Below are positions 1 through 9,303 of a DNA stretch of 12,996 nucleotides, one piece after another; within the stretch, counting starts at the first letter, position 1; each line of letters opens with the position of its first letter. Below the pieces are notes generated by a model. The model saw only the letters and a program-made list of their open reading frames with translations, made no database searches and was not told where the DNA came from. Source of the DNA: Mycogone perniciosa. Taxonomy: Eukaryota > Ascomycota > Sordariomycetes > Hypocreales > Hypocreaceae. Location of the stretch: assembly GCA_025331125.1 (NCBI GenBank), contig JAOALB010000055.1, positions 1-12,996 on the forward strand. The letters run 5' to 3'. The position numbers were made by a program, and so were the translations under genes.

Positions 1-22
1 GCGCGCCACACACCCCAAACTG

Positions 23-35
23 CCCCCCCCCCCCC
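23..35. repeat. C13 homopolymer near the left edge
   Basis: Thirteen consecutive C residues lie within 40 bases of the window start, and the window also ends in a C tract. Such runs often break assemblies, so the edge may be a contig end rather than a biological boundary (inference). Confidence 0.9.
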
Positions 36-236
36 GGTGATGTCAAAATGTGGTGGCAGGGAAAAAGCTGGAAAATGGGGGGCTGGAGAAGCCCGGCGCA
101 ACGCCACGGCCTTATCCGCGCAATTGGCGCCTGGGAGACTGGTCGCCAGCACGGCCTCTCCTGTGTGTACGGAGGAGTCGATGCCAACGAGAAGGGGACA
201 AAAAATTAAATAAGGAAAAGAAAGTAAAAGCCCCTC

Positions 237-312
237 CCAATGGTTGGTTCCCCGAGGCCCAACAGCCCTCTCACGTCCTTTGCGCGCGACAAGAGAGAGA
301 TCCAATGGTTGG
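237..312. promoter_or_regulatory. two CCAATGGTTGG elements 65 bp apart
   Basis: The 11-mer CCAATGGTTGG occurs exactly at 237-247 and again at 302-312. Each copy holds a CCAAT pentamer and has dyad symmetry (CCAA/TTGG around TGG). CCAAT boxes are bound in fungi by the Hap/AnCF complex. No gene start is visible nearby, so the target could lie outside the window, or the pair could be a chance duplication. Confidence 0.35.
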
Positions 313-533
313 GTGATGCGCACAGCAGCCGCGCAGTGAATGCTCTCCAAAAAGGCGATCAGAAACACTCGACGGCCAGCGAAGCACAAATCGGTGGAGC
401 TTCGGGCTGCAAGCTGGCGGCCAGGACCATATTGGGGCCCAATGCCGGCCAAAGAGGGTGTCTAGACGGTCTTCCGCGATGTCATCCCACAGGTCAGGCT
501 GTGCCGTTGAACTTTGAGTGAGAGGCGTACGAG

Positions 534-1821
534 TACTCCGTAAGAGGTGAAGAAAGGATCTATGGGATGGATGGTGGAGGAACGACAGCTGACACGACAC
601 GAATTGAGCTTAGGTAAATGGAGCAGTTGCTCGGCAAATCTCAAATCTCACACTCTTACTGTCCATTGTACTGGGTCTGGAGAAGTACATCATGCCCACG
701 CGGCTAAATGCAGTCATACCTGGTACTCAACTGTTGCGTTACATCCACCGGAAGCAGACGAGACTTACGAAGTGCGAAGTATGTACTCCGTAATACTGGC
801 GCTAAGAGCAACCAGGGATCCATTGTAAGATGGACGAGATAGGATGGACGAATTCGGTGAGGCCACGAGTTGGGAACAGCTGATAATAGTAATAGTAGTA
901 TTCGTACAGAGTACGGAGTAATAGAATATGGACTAAACCTCCAGGGGCATCTGAGCTATCGCCTGGTCTGGTTCCTCAGTCAAACCTGAAGAGTTTGATA
1001 AAGACATCGCTAGCCGGCTGAGGCATTGCTTGCTGGTCAAGATGGTGAGGCGGATTGGGCTGTTATATCTGAACAAAGGGTTATCTCACAGTGAGGTGGT
1101 TGTGATGTCTCGGTCTGCGTTCAACCACGTCGCAAATGCACCACATCCGTCAGACGAGACTGGAGGTACTGTGCATGGCAGCAAAAGTACGGATACAAGT
1201 CATATGTTGGTTGCAGTGGCAGATCTCCGCTGTTTGCTGCGCAATTCATCTGCATAAGCAAGGAATTCGTGCGTAACAATGCAGACAATAGAGGCAGGCT
1301 TCGTACCAGGACTGCTGATGTGCAGCTAGCTAAAAGCTAGTTACAGCTGTGCGCCACAGTTGCGTCTCACCCCCAACTGTGGCACGTCCATTTCATCCCA
1401 TCCCTCTGGCTGACACGCGTCGCGTCGCTCATTCTTCCAGATGCACAGCACAGCAAACAGGCGAATCCATCGTATTCACTCACACAAAATTTCCACACTA
1501 GTATTACTTCTTTCGGGGCATCTCCATGGACAAACGGCATTTTTATACCACCTTTCATTAATTTATTTTTTCGATTAAGGCGCAAAGGCTTCCGGAAGGG
1601 AGGGACGGAAGCCAACGGGTCGGGCCCTTGATTGTGATGGTGCGTCCAATCATTGTCGAGTATTGACACCTCCCAAAATTAAGCTCCTCACCATCTCTGG
1701 GACCATCCGAACGGCGTCATAGTACAGAGAGTACTCCTCGTACTACTCCGTACTACTCCGTACTTGTGATTGCCCTAGCCTGTCGTAGTCCGTCGTATTA
1801 TTATATCCGGCATACGGAGTA
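534..1821. repeat. dispersed TACTCCGTA/TACGGAGTA motif, six copies
   Basis: Exact copies lie at 534-542, 784-792, 1744-1752 and 1754-1762 as TACTCCGTA, and at 912-920 and 1813-1821 as TACGGAGTA. The two at 1744-1762 are units of a 10-bp direct repeat (TACTACTCCG) preceded by a degenerate unit at 1732-1741. Further exact copies lie at 3567, 9244 and 9867. All nine are outside the coding regions I call. The function is unknown. Confidence 0.85.
1353..1383. other. 10-bp perfect stem-loop
   Basis: GCCACAGTTG at 1353-1362 is followed after an 11-base, C-rich loop by its exact complement CAACTGTGGC at 1374-1383. Just upstream, 1325-1341 holds a second short inverted repeat (GCTAGC...GCTAG). There is no T-tract after the stem and no flanking gene. 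It could be a small non-coding element, a remnant of a miniature transposon end, or chance. Confidence 0.5.
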
Positions 1822-2357
1822 CCAGCAAACGGTGAACTAGCGACCGTTTGCTGTAAGTATGATGGGAGATGGACTTGAGCTTGGGCTTGGGATATTCTTC
1901 GTATTCACCATGATAAGGGCAATGTGCCGCCCTGTGGACACTACTGGCGCTAATAATTCATCATTTACTCCCTACTTCATAATGCCGTGCCCCTTCTCCC
2001 TTAGTATTTGAATATGTGTTCATAATTCGTCATGCTCCCTCATCTTAATGCGAGGGGCATACGAGTTGCGGAGAAGCATTGGCTTTGTTGGCCATATCCA
2101 CAACAGGTACAATGATGTATGTAACAATAGGGTTGAATATTCACTCGAAGGAACAGATGACGTGAAAATTGTTGAAATCCATGGGGGAAATAATTGTGGA
2201 CCAAAATACATAGCAAGTTAAGATAGCTTGAAAGTGGATGAAATGCAGGCAATCTTCCGACAGCTATATGGTTTCTCCAGACACCCAAGTTGTGTTGTAG
2301 GGTAGGTGGATGGCGTCAACTGGTATCAAGACGTGATGAATGCATGCATGTAGGTCA

Positions 2358-2373
2358 TACGAAGTACTTCGTA
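2358..2373. repeat. perfect 16-bp palindrome TACGAAGTACTTCGTA
   Basis: The 16-mer equals its own reverse complement. It looks like two variant units (TACGAAGTA and TACTTCGTA) of the dispersed 9-mer fused over a shared GTAC centre. A near-identical 16-mer, TACGAAGTACTCCGTA, sits at 9237-9252. Confidence 0.75.
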
Positions 2374-3566
2374 CGTAGTGTCCTATCACGAATCCCTAAA
2401 GATATATCTTGTATTTCGTATTATAGTAAGGGTGGTTTTGTATATTAGACAAGTCCCCCGGCTCTGGTGTTTGTGTGCGTATCACAACACACCCAGCAAG
2501 ATTTCATTCCACCTTAAAATCGCCTTGACTGACGCATGACAAATAAGTTTATTGGACAAGAAAATATAATCAAGAAATCATGGAAAAAAAGTAAACTGGA
2601 ATGGTGTATCAGGAGGGAAAGCTTTCTTATACAATAGCATCTCAAGCATTATCACATTGTAATACTGTGAGCCTAATTTTGTTGGCTGTCTAATTACATC
2701 GTGCCTTTGTCGCAGCCTTTTCCTCGTATGCAAGCAAGCATTAGAATCAACAGGCTCATGTCAATCATAATTTCATACTACTATAATATACAAGTGAGTG
2801 ATTCGGTTTTGATCATCTTGATCAAGGCCTGCGGCATGCATCCACAGGAAAGTCACTTCTGTGGGGAGAACTCAAGACTAAAAATATCATACACCTCTGC
2901 CGCTTCTGTATGCTCTCTAATACATTGAGATTGATGATTAATACCGACATTGCACAAAACGGTAGCCATAGAGATGCAAAGTCAGTTTTGCAGCGATCAA
3001 TCCCTAACGGCATGCTTCACATTCTTGCGGCACGTGGTGATGGGCCGATTCTGTCGATTCAATGCGGGAACTAACATTTAGTCGGAGAGAGGAGATAGCA
3101 AACAGAGGATCCGCACATATTCCGTGGGATTCTGTTGCTACAGAGCGTTTGTTTTCACATACGGAGGAGCAGGAGTGGCATTGCTCTGCCGAGGACTATC
3201 GGAATGACCGGACATTTTCCTTCATCGCGCCATAGAAAGACATGGCTTGGGTTCATCTCGACTTCTTTTTTTTGGCGGAGCGGGACGGCGGGTCTTAGCA
3301 TTAGATAACTAGAGAGCAAACAAGGACAGTATCCTTATGAGTACTATTAGTAAAAAAAATGCAAACAGAAGAATAGTAACATGATAGCGCTCAGAATCGC
3401 GGATGTGCATCGAGGAGCAGACCGATTCGAGGCAAGCTGAGAAAGAAGACTCGGATGCACTACGGACTGGGACTGGATCCAGCCCTCCACACATCACAAA
3501 CAAAACCCACAGAGAGAAATCGACAGCTCACACCCAAGCCTTCCGGAGGGGGAGATGGTCCAAGAC

Positions 3567-3575
3567 TACGGAGTA
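3567..3575. repeat. TACGGAGTA motif copy
   Basis: Exact copy of the dispersed 9-mer in the presumed upstream region of the gene starting at 4757. Confidence 0.8.
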
Positions 3576-4543
3576 GCCTCTCCTTGTGTCGGCGACTTTC
3601 GCGGCAGTTACACTAAAACCGTGTGTTGAGGTCCCATCTCTCTGGTCTGGCCTGACCTGCAGGTCTCACATATCAACCAACCCCCGGCCTGCATAGCCCG
3701 CGCCGCATCGAGCGGAACCGATCGATTGGGGAGAAACCTCGATCATCGGACGATGGGAGCTTGACAGGGGTCATATCTCCGGCCCTCTGGCACTGAGGGA
3801 GCACAAGGGAGGAAGCCCAGCTTTGTTTGCTCGGCCGAATAGGCTTTGTGCTGCCACCTCCAGCTGAATATGACGAACAGTTGAGTCTGATGTCGGCCCT
3901 TCTGCACAGTCTTTTTTCCTTCTCGAAGGACGGTTTGCCAGCTTTCTCCAGTACCTCTAGAATACCACGGCGATGCCGAATGAACCATGCCAAAGCGAAA
4001 AGTTTGGAGGTCGAGGGATTGAAAGTGACGAGATGGCGTCGCCCTGCAGAGTGAGGCGCTATTAGCTTCGACGCAGGAGATTGTCTCTCTCAATAGCTCG
4101 TTTCCTCCCCACTCAGTCGCTGGCTGACCGGCTTGCTTTTCTTCAAGATACGGCTGTCTTTGTAATTCAGTGAGTTTGAGGCGTTTGCTATCTAGTATTC
4201 TATTTCTCCACTGCACAGTATATCCAAGACGGGACATGGAGATGACTTCTGGATTCGTATCAGTAGCCAAGCCGGCGCATCCAAAGCCACCGGCAGCCAT
4301 CTCCCGCAAAGTCATATTACTGCCTATTTTTTAGATCCTCTAGAGATTGCTTGCTACTATTACTGCTACCTACATACACGAGGACAGGATGGCGGTGATG
4401 ACCCCGTTGGGTGGGAGTTTGTCGCCGTGTTTGTGGGGGCCCAAAGGAATGCTTCCATGTCAAGGGCGCTTCATCTGATCAACATCCATCCTAGACATGT
4501 GCGACGCTATCCCGGAGAGGCGGTGTTTGCCCCACAGACGTAC

Positions 4544-4711
4544 GTATGTCTCAACTGCCAAAAGTTGATGTGTATGCATGTCTGTGTTGTTGTGTTTCTC
4601 TTCGGACATATGTAATATGTGCGTTGGGCCTTGCATATATTTGTATATCATGCCTTCCGCCCACCTCTCCCTCATTAGACTCATCCATGAACCGCACTCT
4701 CACGATTGCAG
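4544..4711 (+). other. putative intron upstream of the 363-residue protein
   Basis: A consensus fungal donor GTATGT begins at 4544 and a pyrimidine-containing acceptor GATTGCAG ends at 4711, giving 168 bases. If real, it lies in the 5' leader, or it joins a short upstream exon (ATG at 4457, 29 codons, poor start context) in phase 0 to the frame that continues into 4757-5848. The frame is open from 4712, which is compatible with either reading. There is no transcript evidence. Confidence 0.4.
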
Positions 4712-4756
4712 CAAAATTACATTAACGGATATTGGATGTTTCTTTCTTACGACATT

Positions 4757-5848
4757 ATGGAGCGACGTAACGGATTGGCCGAGCTCACGCTTGTGTCCAA
4801 GTATTATCCTGTTGCCAACTACTCATACCCTCGATATGAAGGCGCCCCTACACCATGCAACAGCCGGAGGTCCTCGAACAGCTTGAACGACAGGTCATCC
4901 CTGGGCTCCGAAGGGTCTTCGCCCCCAGGCTTGATTGACGACCGAACAGACTCTGAAGCGTCAGGGGACGATGATTACCAGTATCATGCACATGCATCTG
5001 AACTGTGGGATACCTTCTGGCACCATGGTCACGATGAGCAAAAGAAGGCCCCTGAAACCAGCCCAAAGAAACAATACCCTGCTCTGGTCCCCTCTGCTCA
5101 GCGTATGAAGGGGTATCCGCAAGGGCCGGGACGTCAACAGAGCGAAGCATGGCCGCTGCCTAATGGGCAGCCTGAGCAACAGCGGAAGCCTACGCCAAAA
5201 TACTCTCCCTTCCCTAAGCAGGTCGTGATACCGCCTCGGACATGCTCACGACAGCCATTCAATCTTCAACGACCAGACTCTTGCGAAAAGGGCTTCCTCG
5301 CACCACAACCGCAACATCTCACTCAACTTACTGTTCCTCGATCCATTCCATCCACAAATCATCAGCCAAGAAGTCCTCGGGCCCAACGTCCAGCTACATC
5401 TCATGAATCTCGGTCAACAAGTCCCATGGATCGAAAACCCCCTTCACCAACCGACAGGCCAATCCCACCCATACACTCAGGGGCATCTCGATCCGCTACT
5501 CATTTACCACTACCTGGTCAGCCACAACCTCAGGAGGCCAAGACTGCACCAACCCCTTCACAACCAGAGCCGCACTCTGTCTTCGAATATGACGACTCCG
5601 ACTCAGACTGCGACGAAAGCTCTCCTACCCTGTCCTTCTTCCGCTTCCACAAGCGTGGAGAAAGCGACCAGAATAACCGCCGCCGTCGCTCCGCGGCCAA
5701 AGCCGCAGCACAGTCCTCCGTCAACGCTGCTACCGCTGCTCAACAGCTGAGACGTCGACCTACACGCTCAAGCGCAGGAGTTTCTTCATCACCTCCATTG
5801 CGACAGAGTGACGTTTTGAGTCGTATGCTCGGCCGAAGGAGCCGGTGA
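4757..5848 (+). CDS. disordered Pro/Ser-rich protein of unknown function, 363 aa
   Basis: I do not recognise a named family. The start at 4757 is preferred because it has A at -3 and G at +4; the same frame stays open back to 4712, with another ATG at 4736, so a longer N-terminus through an upstream exon is possible. The protein is mostly low complexity and rich in Pro, Ser, Gln and Arg. Islands that look constrained are residues 1-27 (MERRNGLAEL..., several Tyr), the acidic then aromatic stretch at 71-89 (DDDYQYHAHASELWDTFW), an acidic patch at 277-288 (FEYDDSDSDCDE), FFRFHKR at 294-300, an Arg cluster at 308-311 that could serve in nuclear import, and a basic tail ending VLSRMLGRRSR. Many SP/TP pairs suggest proline-directed phosphorylation. 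No transmembrane segment or signal peptide is seen. A regulatory or scaffold role is only a guess. The gene is convergent with the DUF3433 gene. Confidence 0.8.
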   Translation: MERRNGLAELTLVSKYYPVANYSYPRYEGAPTPCNSRRSSNSLNDRSSLGSEGSSPPGLIDDRTDSEASGDDDYQYHAHASELWDTFWHHGHDEQKKAPETSPKKQYPALVPSAQRMKGYPQGPGRQQSEAWPLPNGQPEQQRKPTPKYSPFPKQVVIPPRTCSRQPFNLQRPDSCEKGFLAPQPQHLTQLTVPRSIPSTNHQPRSPRAQRPATSHESRSTSPMDRKPPSPTDRPIPPIHSGASRSATHLPLPGQPQPQEAKTAPTPSQPEPHSVFEYDDSDSDCDESSPTLSFFRFHKRGESDQNNRRRRSAAKAAAQSSVNAATAAQQLRRRPTRSSAGVSSSPPLRQSDVLSRMLGRRSR

Positions 5849-6189
5849 CATTCATTCTCCCTTTTTCTTTTTGCTTATTCTTGTTTCCTTTTTATTACAG
5901 TCTCGCAAATCCTTCAGCTCAAGGAGTCTACACACAGACAGGCACACACATTCACTATTTTTCCTTCTCGTCTAATTTGCATAATCATACGAGTATCACG
6001 GGGGAAATGCATATGAGAGACAAGATATAGGGGAGGCGTGGTGAAAAAGAGTGGGCGCAACAAAAGGGGGGAGGGATTCACATGTGCGCACGACTTACAC
6101 GATTCTGCATCGGATATTTTCCTTAACTTTTTTTTCCCTACTATGTTGGAGAGAATAACAGCATCTCACCGTGGGTCTAGGATGGCAAG

Positions 6190-6195
6190 AATAAA
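6190..6195 (+). terminator. AATAAA polyadenylation signal candidate
   Basis: Canonical hexamer 342 bases after the stop of the 363-residue gene. It would give a 3' UTR of about 360 bases, which is ordinary for a filamentous fungus. Confidence 0.45.
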
Positions 6196-6525
6196 ACAAC
6201 GATTCAAACATTGTTCATGAGCAAAAGTTGCGGGGGAAGAACAGGGTTCATTCCAGAGAGCTATGGTTGGGATGGCAATGAACGAGATTGGATGGGAATG
6301 TGTTACAAATGTATGTATGAAGAAAGGAATTGTGTGACGTTTACAACGCACCATGTATGTATGTATTACCACGTTGAAGAAGAAAAAAGAGTTCAAGACA
6401 TTTTCGCCGGTCCGAATGATTGATTCAGAAACAAAACTCCAATATGCATCGTGTTGACATGCCGTTCAACACCTATACCAGTTCCAGTCATCTAACATTC
6501 CACACATTTCCTCATCGCCCATTAC

Positions 6526-6548
6526 TACATACACATACATACATACAT
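6526..6548. repeat. short ACAT tetranucleotide tract
   Basis: An interrupted run of ACAT units. A matching ATGT run lies in opposite orientation at 6353-6366, so a transcript crossing both could pair. Probably an ordinary microsatellite in 3' UTR sequence. Confidence 0.75.
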
Positions 6549-6724
6549 CATAATCGCAATCATGCTTAGCATCATAAACCATCAAATCCCCCAAGTTTGC
6601 CGAAAACTCCAACGCTAGCTAGGCTTCAGAATGCTTGTGTAAACAACCCAACGCCCAAGACCCCCTTTCCAGATCAAGTTGATCACTCCATCCTTGAAAA
6701 ATATAGCATATTACCAAGAAGGCA

Positions 6725-9223
6725 TTAAACCATAGACCGAATAGATCGAGGTTTCTTTTCCGTAAACCGATTCATGCGCCGCACGCTCATCCGGTGCTCA
6801 TCCTTGCCCGGCACAATGCCAAAGAACCACATGCTCTCATCGCGGGAATCCGCGCGCGTGGCACCTAGTCGGCCTTCAAGATCGTCTCGTCCGCGAACTG
6901 ATCGGAAAGCCGCATCCTGCGTGAGCTCCGTGGCAGAGCAGAAGCTAATGATGTCGGCAATGGACGTGACAGGTCGGGGAAGTAGGAATTGTCTCCGGTG
7001 AGGTACCATCAGAGACAGCCCGCCGACATAGAGGAACAGGCATGCAAGCAAGACACCAAAGACTGGCATGCTCGGATACATCCGGACTTGATCATCAGGA
7101 CTAGTGAGTGCCATAAAGAGCCCGCCAGCGAGAACAGGTATGAAAACAAACAACGTTGCCAGGAGTGATATAACTGCTACTCTCCAGTGTCCGTGCCTGG
7201 CGGCCCTCCAGGTCGACTGCAGGGGCAGACAGGCGGCATAGTCAGCTAAGAGAGATCGCCGAGCTGGTGAACCGCTGACGTGATACAGATCCGCCCAGGG
7301 CTGAAGGGTTCGCAATGTCAGATCGATGCTCTGGAAGCACAAGAAGAGGATCATGCCCAGAAAAGATGGCACGAAGCTGAAGACAAAGTTGGCAGCGGAG
7401 AAGGCAGATTCATCAGGCTTTGCCGTCAGTCCTGGGAAAAATCCCGAGTCGATTCGCGTCTGTGGCAGGAAAGAGATGACGAGAAAGGCCAGCAGCAACA
7501 GAGTAGTTACCGCAACGAAGCCCAACATCGGGCCATCACGAAGACTCCAGGGAAGATACTTGCCACGAGCACGATCGAAGGTGGAGACGGGAGCAATATC
7601 TCGAGAATCGAAGGACGGGTCGTTGCTCGTCTTCCTGTCAATCATCTCCGTTGTTACCTTTGGCTCCTGCTCGGTGCCAGAGGCACCAATGGTGTACCAG
7701 ATGCCACCGGTAATCATGTCCTCTGTTCGCCAATATCCGAGCCGATCAAACCAACGCTCCCGCAGCTGATCCTTGAAGTGACTGCGGTTTTCAGCAAGCT
7801 CGCTGCGCCCATAGGTTTCCGTGCCATTGCTGCGGTTTAGCAGGGGCAGAAGGTCTCCAATCGATCGGACGTCCCAAACAAGGCCAGTCCACTGACCGAA
7901 CCAATAGACCATCAAGATGGCCGTTGCGAGAAACAACATAATGTACAAAGCAACCAAGGCCCATACCACGCCTTGGACTGGCGCCCAAATCCAGTGCTCA
8001 TGGAAGTAAATGCACGTAAACGCTGAGCTCTGCAGGGGAATCGTGAAAATCGCCAACCAGGTCGCGACACCAAACACCTTGAGCTGCCACGGCCCAACAA
8101 GTTGAGGCAGCAGAAACGATACGGGGTATAACTTTTGAAACAACGCCATGTACCTCTCACGGGGGTCTTCATTTGCCAAGGAGGTAAATGGAAGCACTCG
8201 AAGAGAAGCTGAAACAATGCTCTGAGCGAAAATGAAGATGATGGCCGCGAGGAGTTGTGGCAGGATGCGGAATAGGAAGTATTGGCCGGAGTATATACTT
8301 CCCGGATATGGCGTTAATCCAGAATGCTCATATGAGTATCTGGCGGAGAAGATGAGGGCAGCCGTCATCAACAAGCAGAAAGTCATCAGAATGATCATGG
8401 AGAATGGCCGTAGGATTCGTGGCTTGAAGGTGAGAGGTTGATATGTCCGCCCTCGCGGGCCTATGCTCTGTAGCATGTCCTTTGTGACGGGCACCCAGCG
8501 ATCTGATGTTTGGATATTTGGGTCAAGGTAGGCAGAGGTTGGCCTGGGGGGTTGAGGGGGGGTTGTGACACGTGGTGTTTGGACCGGTCTGTCCGTCTGG
8601 GCTGGAGGATCATGGACATGAGTAAACTCAGGCTGAGCGACTTGCGGGTAGCCCATCCCCTCATCCGCTACTCTCCGAGGTAGCTGCTGATATCTCTCTG
8701 GGGCGGCACCAGAAGAGCCAGAAACAAGGTGTCGTGGAACTGAGCCGCCGTGGCGTCCAACGAGAGCTTCCAGAGCATACTGAATGTATGGTGTATCGTC
8801 AACGCCTGGTGTGACCTTGCCCGCCGCAATGGTCAACTCATCCTTGATGCTGGCCATCCGGGCAGCGTTGTCGGCGGCGAACATTGCTAATTGAGCCTCG
8901 TCGAAGTGTGCCGAGCTGTCTGATGGCCTTGCGGCGTGATACCCTGCGGGCTGCTGCAGGGGCAGATTTGCAAACAGTCGATCCGGGCCGTACAGATCAG
9001 AAGTTGTCGAGGTAGAATGTGAATGTGAGTGTGAGTGAACTGAAGGCCTTTGTGGTGCACCAGTGGGCTGGGTGGCGAGAGACTGGTGAGTTGATGAGCC
9101 GTGAGCCTGATGGCCACTCTGTCGGGGTTGCTGACGTATTGTGGAAGATGCTAGGGCAGGATTTTCTGTCAGATGGTTTGGAGGAGCCTCCACATGATCA
9201 AAGTTGAGGTTTTGGAAGTTCAT
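6725..9223 (-). CDS. DUF3433 family multipass membrane protein, 832 aa
   Basis: A single uninterrupted exon. Residues 1-250 are hydrophilic and disordered, with a His-Ser repeat at 63-70. Two homologous membrane halves follow. Half A (about 263-441) has hydrophobic segments near 274-296, 312-338, 381-404 and 414-441. Half B (about 556-740) has them near 564-586, 611-632, 681-706 and 719-740. The halves align at a shared QSI...LRxL motif (A: QSIVSASLRVLP; B: QSIDLTLRTLQP), the signature I use to assign DUF3433, a fungal module usually present as tandem copies. The linker 442-555 is polar with N-glycosylation sequons (NRS, NGT), and the C-terminal tail (741-832) is basic. The function is unknown; no catalytic motif is visible. 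The start is the first ATG of the open frame. A likely leader intron lies just upstream, and the pirin gene diverges from it. Confidence 0.9.
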   Translation of the reverse strand: MNFQNLNFDHVEAPPNHLTENPALASSTIRQQPRQSGHQAHGSSTHQSLATQPTGAPQRPSVHSHSHSHSTSTTSDLYGPDRLFANLPLQQPAGYHAARPSDSSAHFDEAQLAMFAADNAARMASIKDELTIAAGKVTPGVDDTPYIQYALEALVGRHGGSVPRHLVSGSSGAAPERYQQLPRRVADEGMGYPQVAQPEFTHVHDPPAQTDRPVQTPRVTTPPQPPRPTSAYLDPNIQTSDRWVPVTKDMLQSIGPRGRTYQPLTFKPRILRPFSMIILMTFCLLMTAALIFSARYSYEHSGLTPYPGSIYSGQYFLFRILPQLLAAIIFIFAQSIVSASLRVLPFTSLANEDPRERYMALFQKLYPVSFLLPQLVGPWQLKVFGVATWLAIFTIPLQSSAFTCIYFHEHWIWAPVQGVVWALVALYIMLFLATAILMVYWFGQWTGLVWDVRSIGDLLPLLNRSNGTETYGRSELAENRSHFKDQLRERWFDRLGYWRTEDMITGGIWYTIGASGTEQEPKVTTEMIDRKTSNDPSFDSRDIAPVSTFDRARGKYLPWSLRDGPMLGFVAVTTLLLLAFLVISFLPQTRIDSGFFPGLTAKPDESAFSAANFVFSFVPSFLGMILFLCFQSIDLTLRTLQPWADLYHVSGSPARRSLLADYAACLPLQSTWRAARHGHWRVAVISLLATLFVFIPVLAGGLFMALTSPDDQVRMYPSMPVFGVLLACLFLYVGGLSLMVPHRRQFLLPRPVTSIADIISFCSATELTQDAAFRSVRGRDDLEGRLGATRADSRDESMWFFGIVPGKDEHRMSVRRMNRFTEKKPRSIRSMV
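9014..9037 (-). repeat. in-frame (His-Ser)4 coding repeat
   Basis: Alternating hexamer-like DNA encodes HSHSHSHS in the N-terminal tail of the DUF3433 protein. The length may vary between strains by replication slippage. A metal-binding role is possible but unsupported. Confidence 0.8.
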
Positions 9224-9236
9224 TCTCGCAGCGTTC

Positions 9237-9252
9237 TACGAAGTACTCCGTA
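9237..9252. repeat. TACGAAGTACTCCGTA element in the DUF3433 leader
   Basis: The element holds an exact TACTCCGTA (9244-9252) fused to TACGAAGTA, and is one base pair short of a perfect palindrome. Its edge lies 13 bases upstream of the DUF3433 start codon, so it would be transcribed in the 5' UTR. Confidence 0.8.
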
Positions 9253-9303
9253 TGCAATGCAGGCAAGCCAATTCGACTAGTAGAAAAGATCGGCCAATTG
9301 ATT

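Larger units (their letters stand above)
1..4456. other. gene-free left flank
   Basis: No coding region here is convincing. Open frames are short, lie on both strands in competing frames, mostly lack a good start context and resemble no family I know. The stretch carries the C13 tract, two CCAATGGTTGG elements, seven TACTCCGTA/TACGGAGTA copies, a (TAA/TAG)-rich trinucleotide patch near 882-900, a hairpin at 1353-1383 and a palindrome at 2358-2373. From about 2500 to 2950 it is AT-richer. From about 3500 to 4450 it is more pyrimidine-rich and likely includes the promoter and leader of the gene starting at 4757. A small or intron-split gene could be missed by eye. Confidence 0.55.
5849..6724. 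other. 3' region between convergent genes
   Basis: This 876-base stretch separates the stop codons of two genes that point at each other. It starts with a T/C-rich run (5855-5900), carries an AATAAA at 6190 for the + gene and ATGT/ACAT tetranucleotide tracts at 6353-6366 and 6526-6548. Reading frames here are short and not protein-like. I see no canonical AATAAA for the - strand gene; AATATG near 6700 is a weak candidate. Confidence 0.6.

Noticed and set aside
271..600. 109-codon minus-strand frame
   Set aside because: Part of it looks protein-like, but most is Ser/His/Arg-rich, no family is recognised, and competing + frames overlap. Not enough to call a gene; noted under the CCAAT finding.
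3266..3273. T8 run as a Pol III terminator for a small RNA
   Set aside because: No A-box/B-box or cloverleaf precedes it, and no T-loop consensus (GGTTCRA) was seen.
5403..5750. 115-codon + frame within the 363-residue gene
   Set aside because: A shifted reading of Pro/Ser-rich codons; the parent frame is longer and has the better start and the structured islands.
5846..5890. Intron at the end of the 363-residue gene (GTGACA ... TTATTACAG)
   Set aside because: The donor is poor and is the stop codon context itself; the downstream frame gives a short Phe/Leu-rich tail and no sensible C-terminus.
6353..6548. ATGT and ACAT tracts as transposon inverted repeats
   Set aside because: They are simple tetranucleotide runs of different length without target-site duplications or any coding content between them.
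7280..7840. 186-codon + strand frame inside the DUF3433 gene
   Set aside because: It is antisense to conserved membrane and linker sequence of a clear gene; such shadow frames are expected there.
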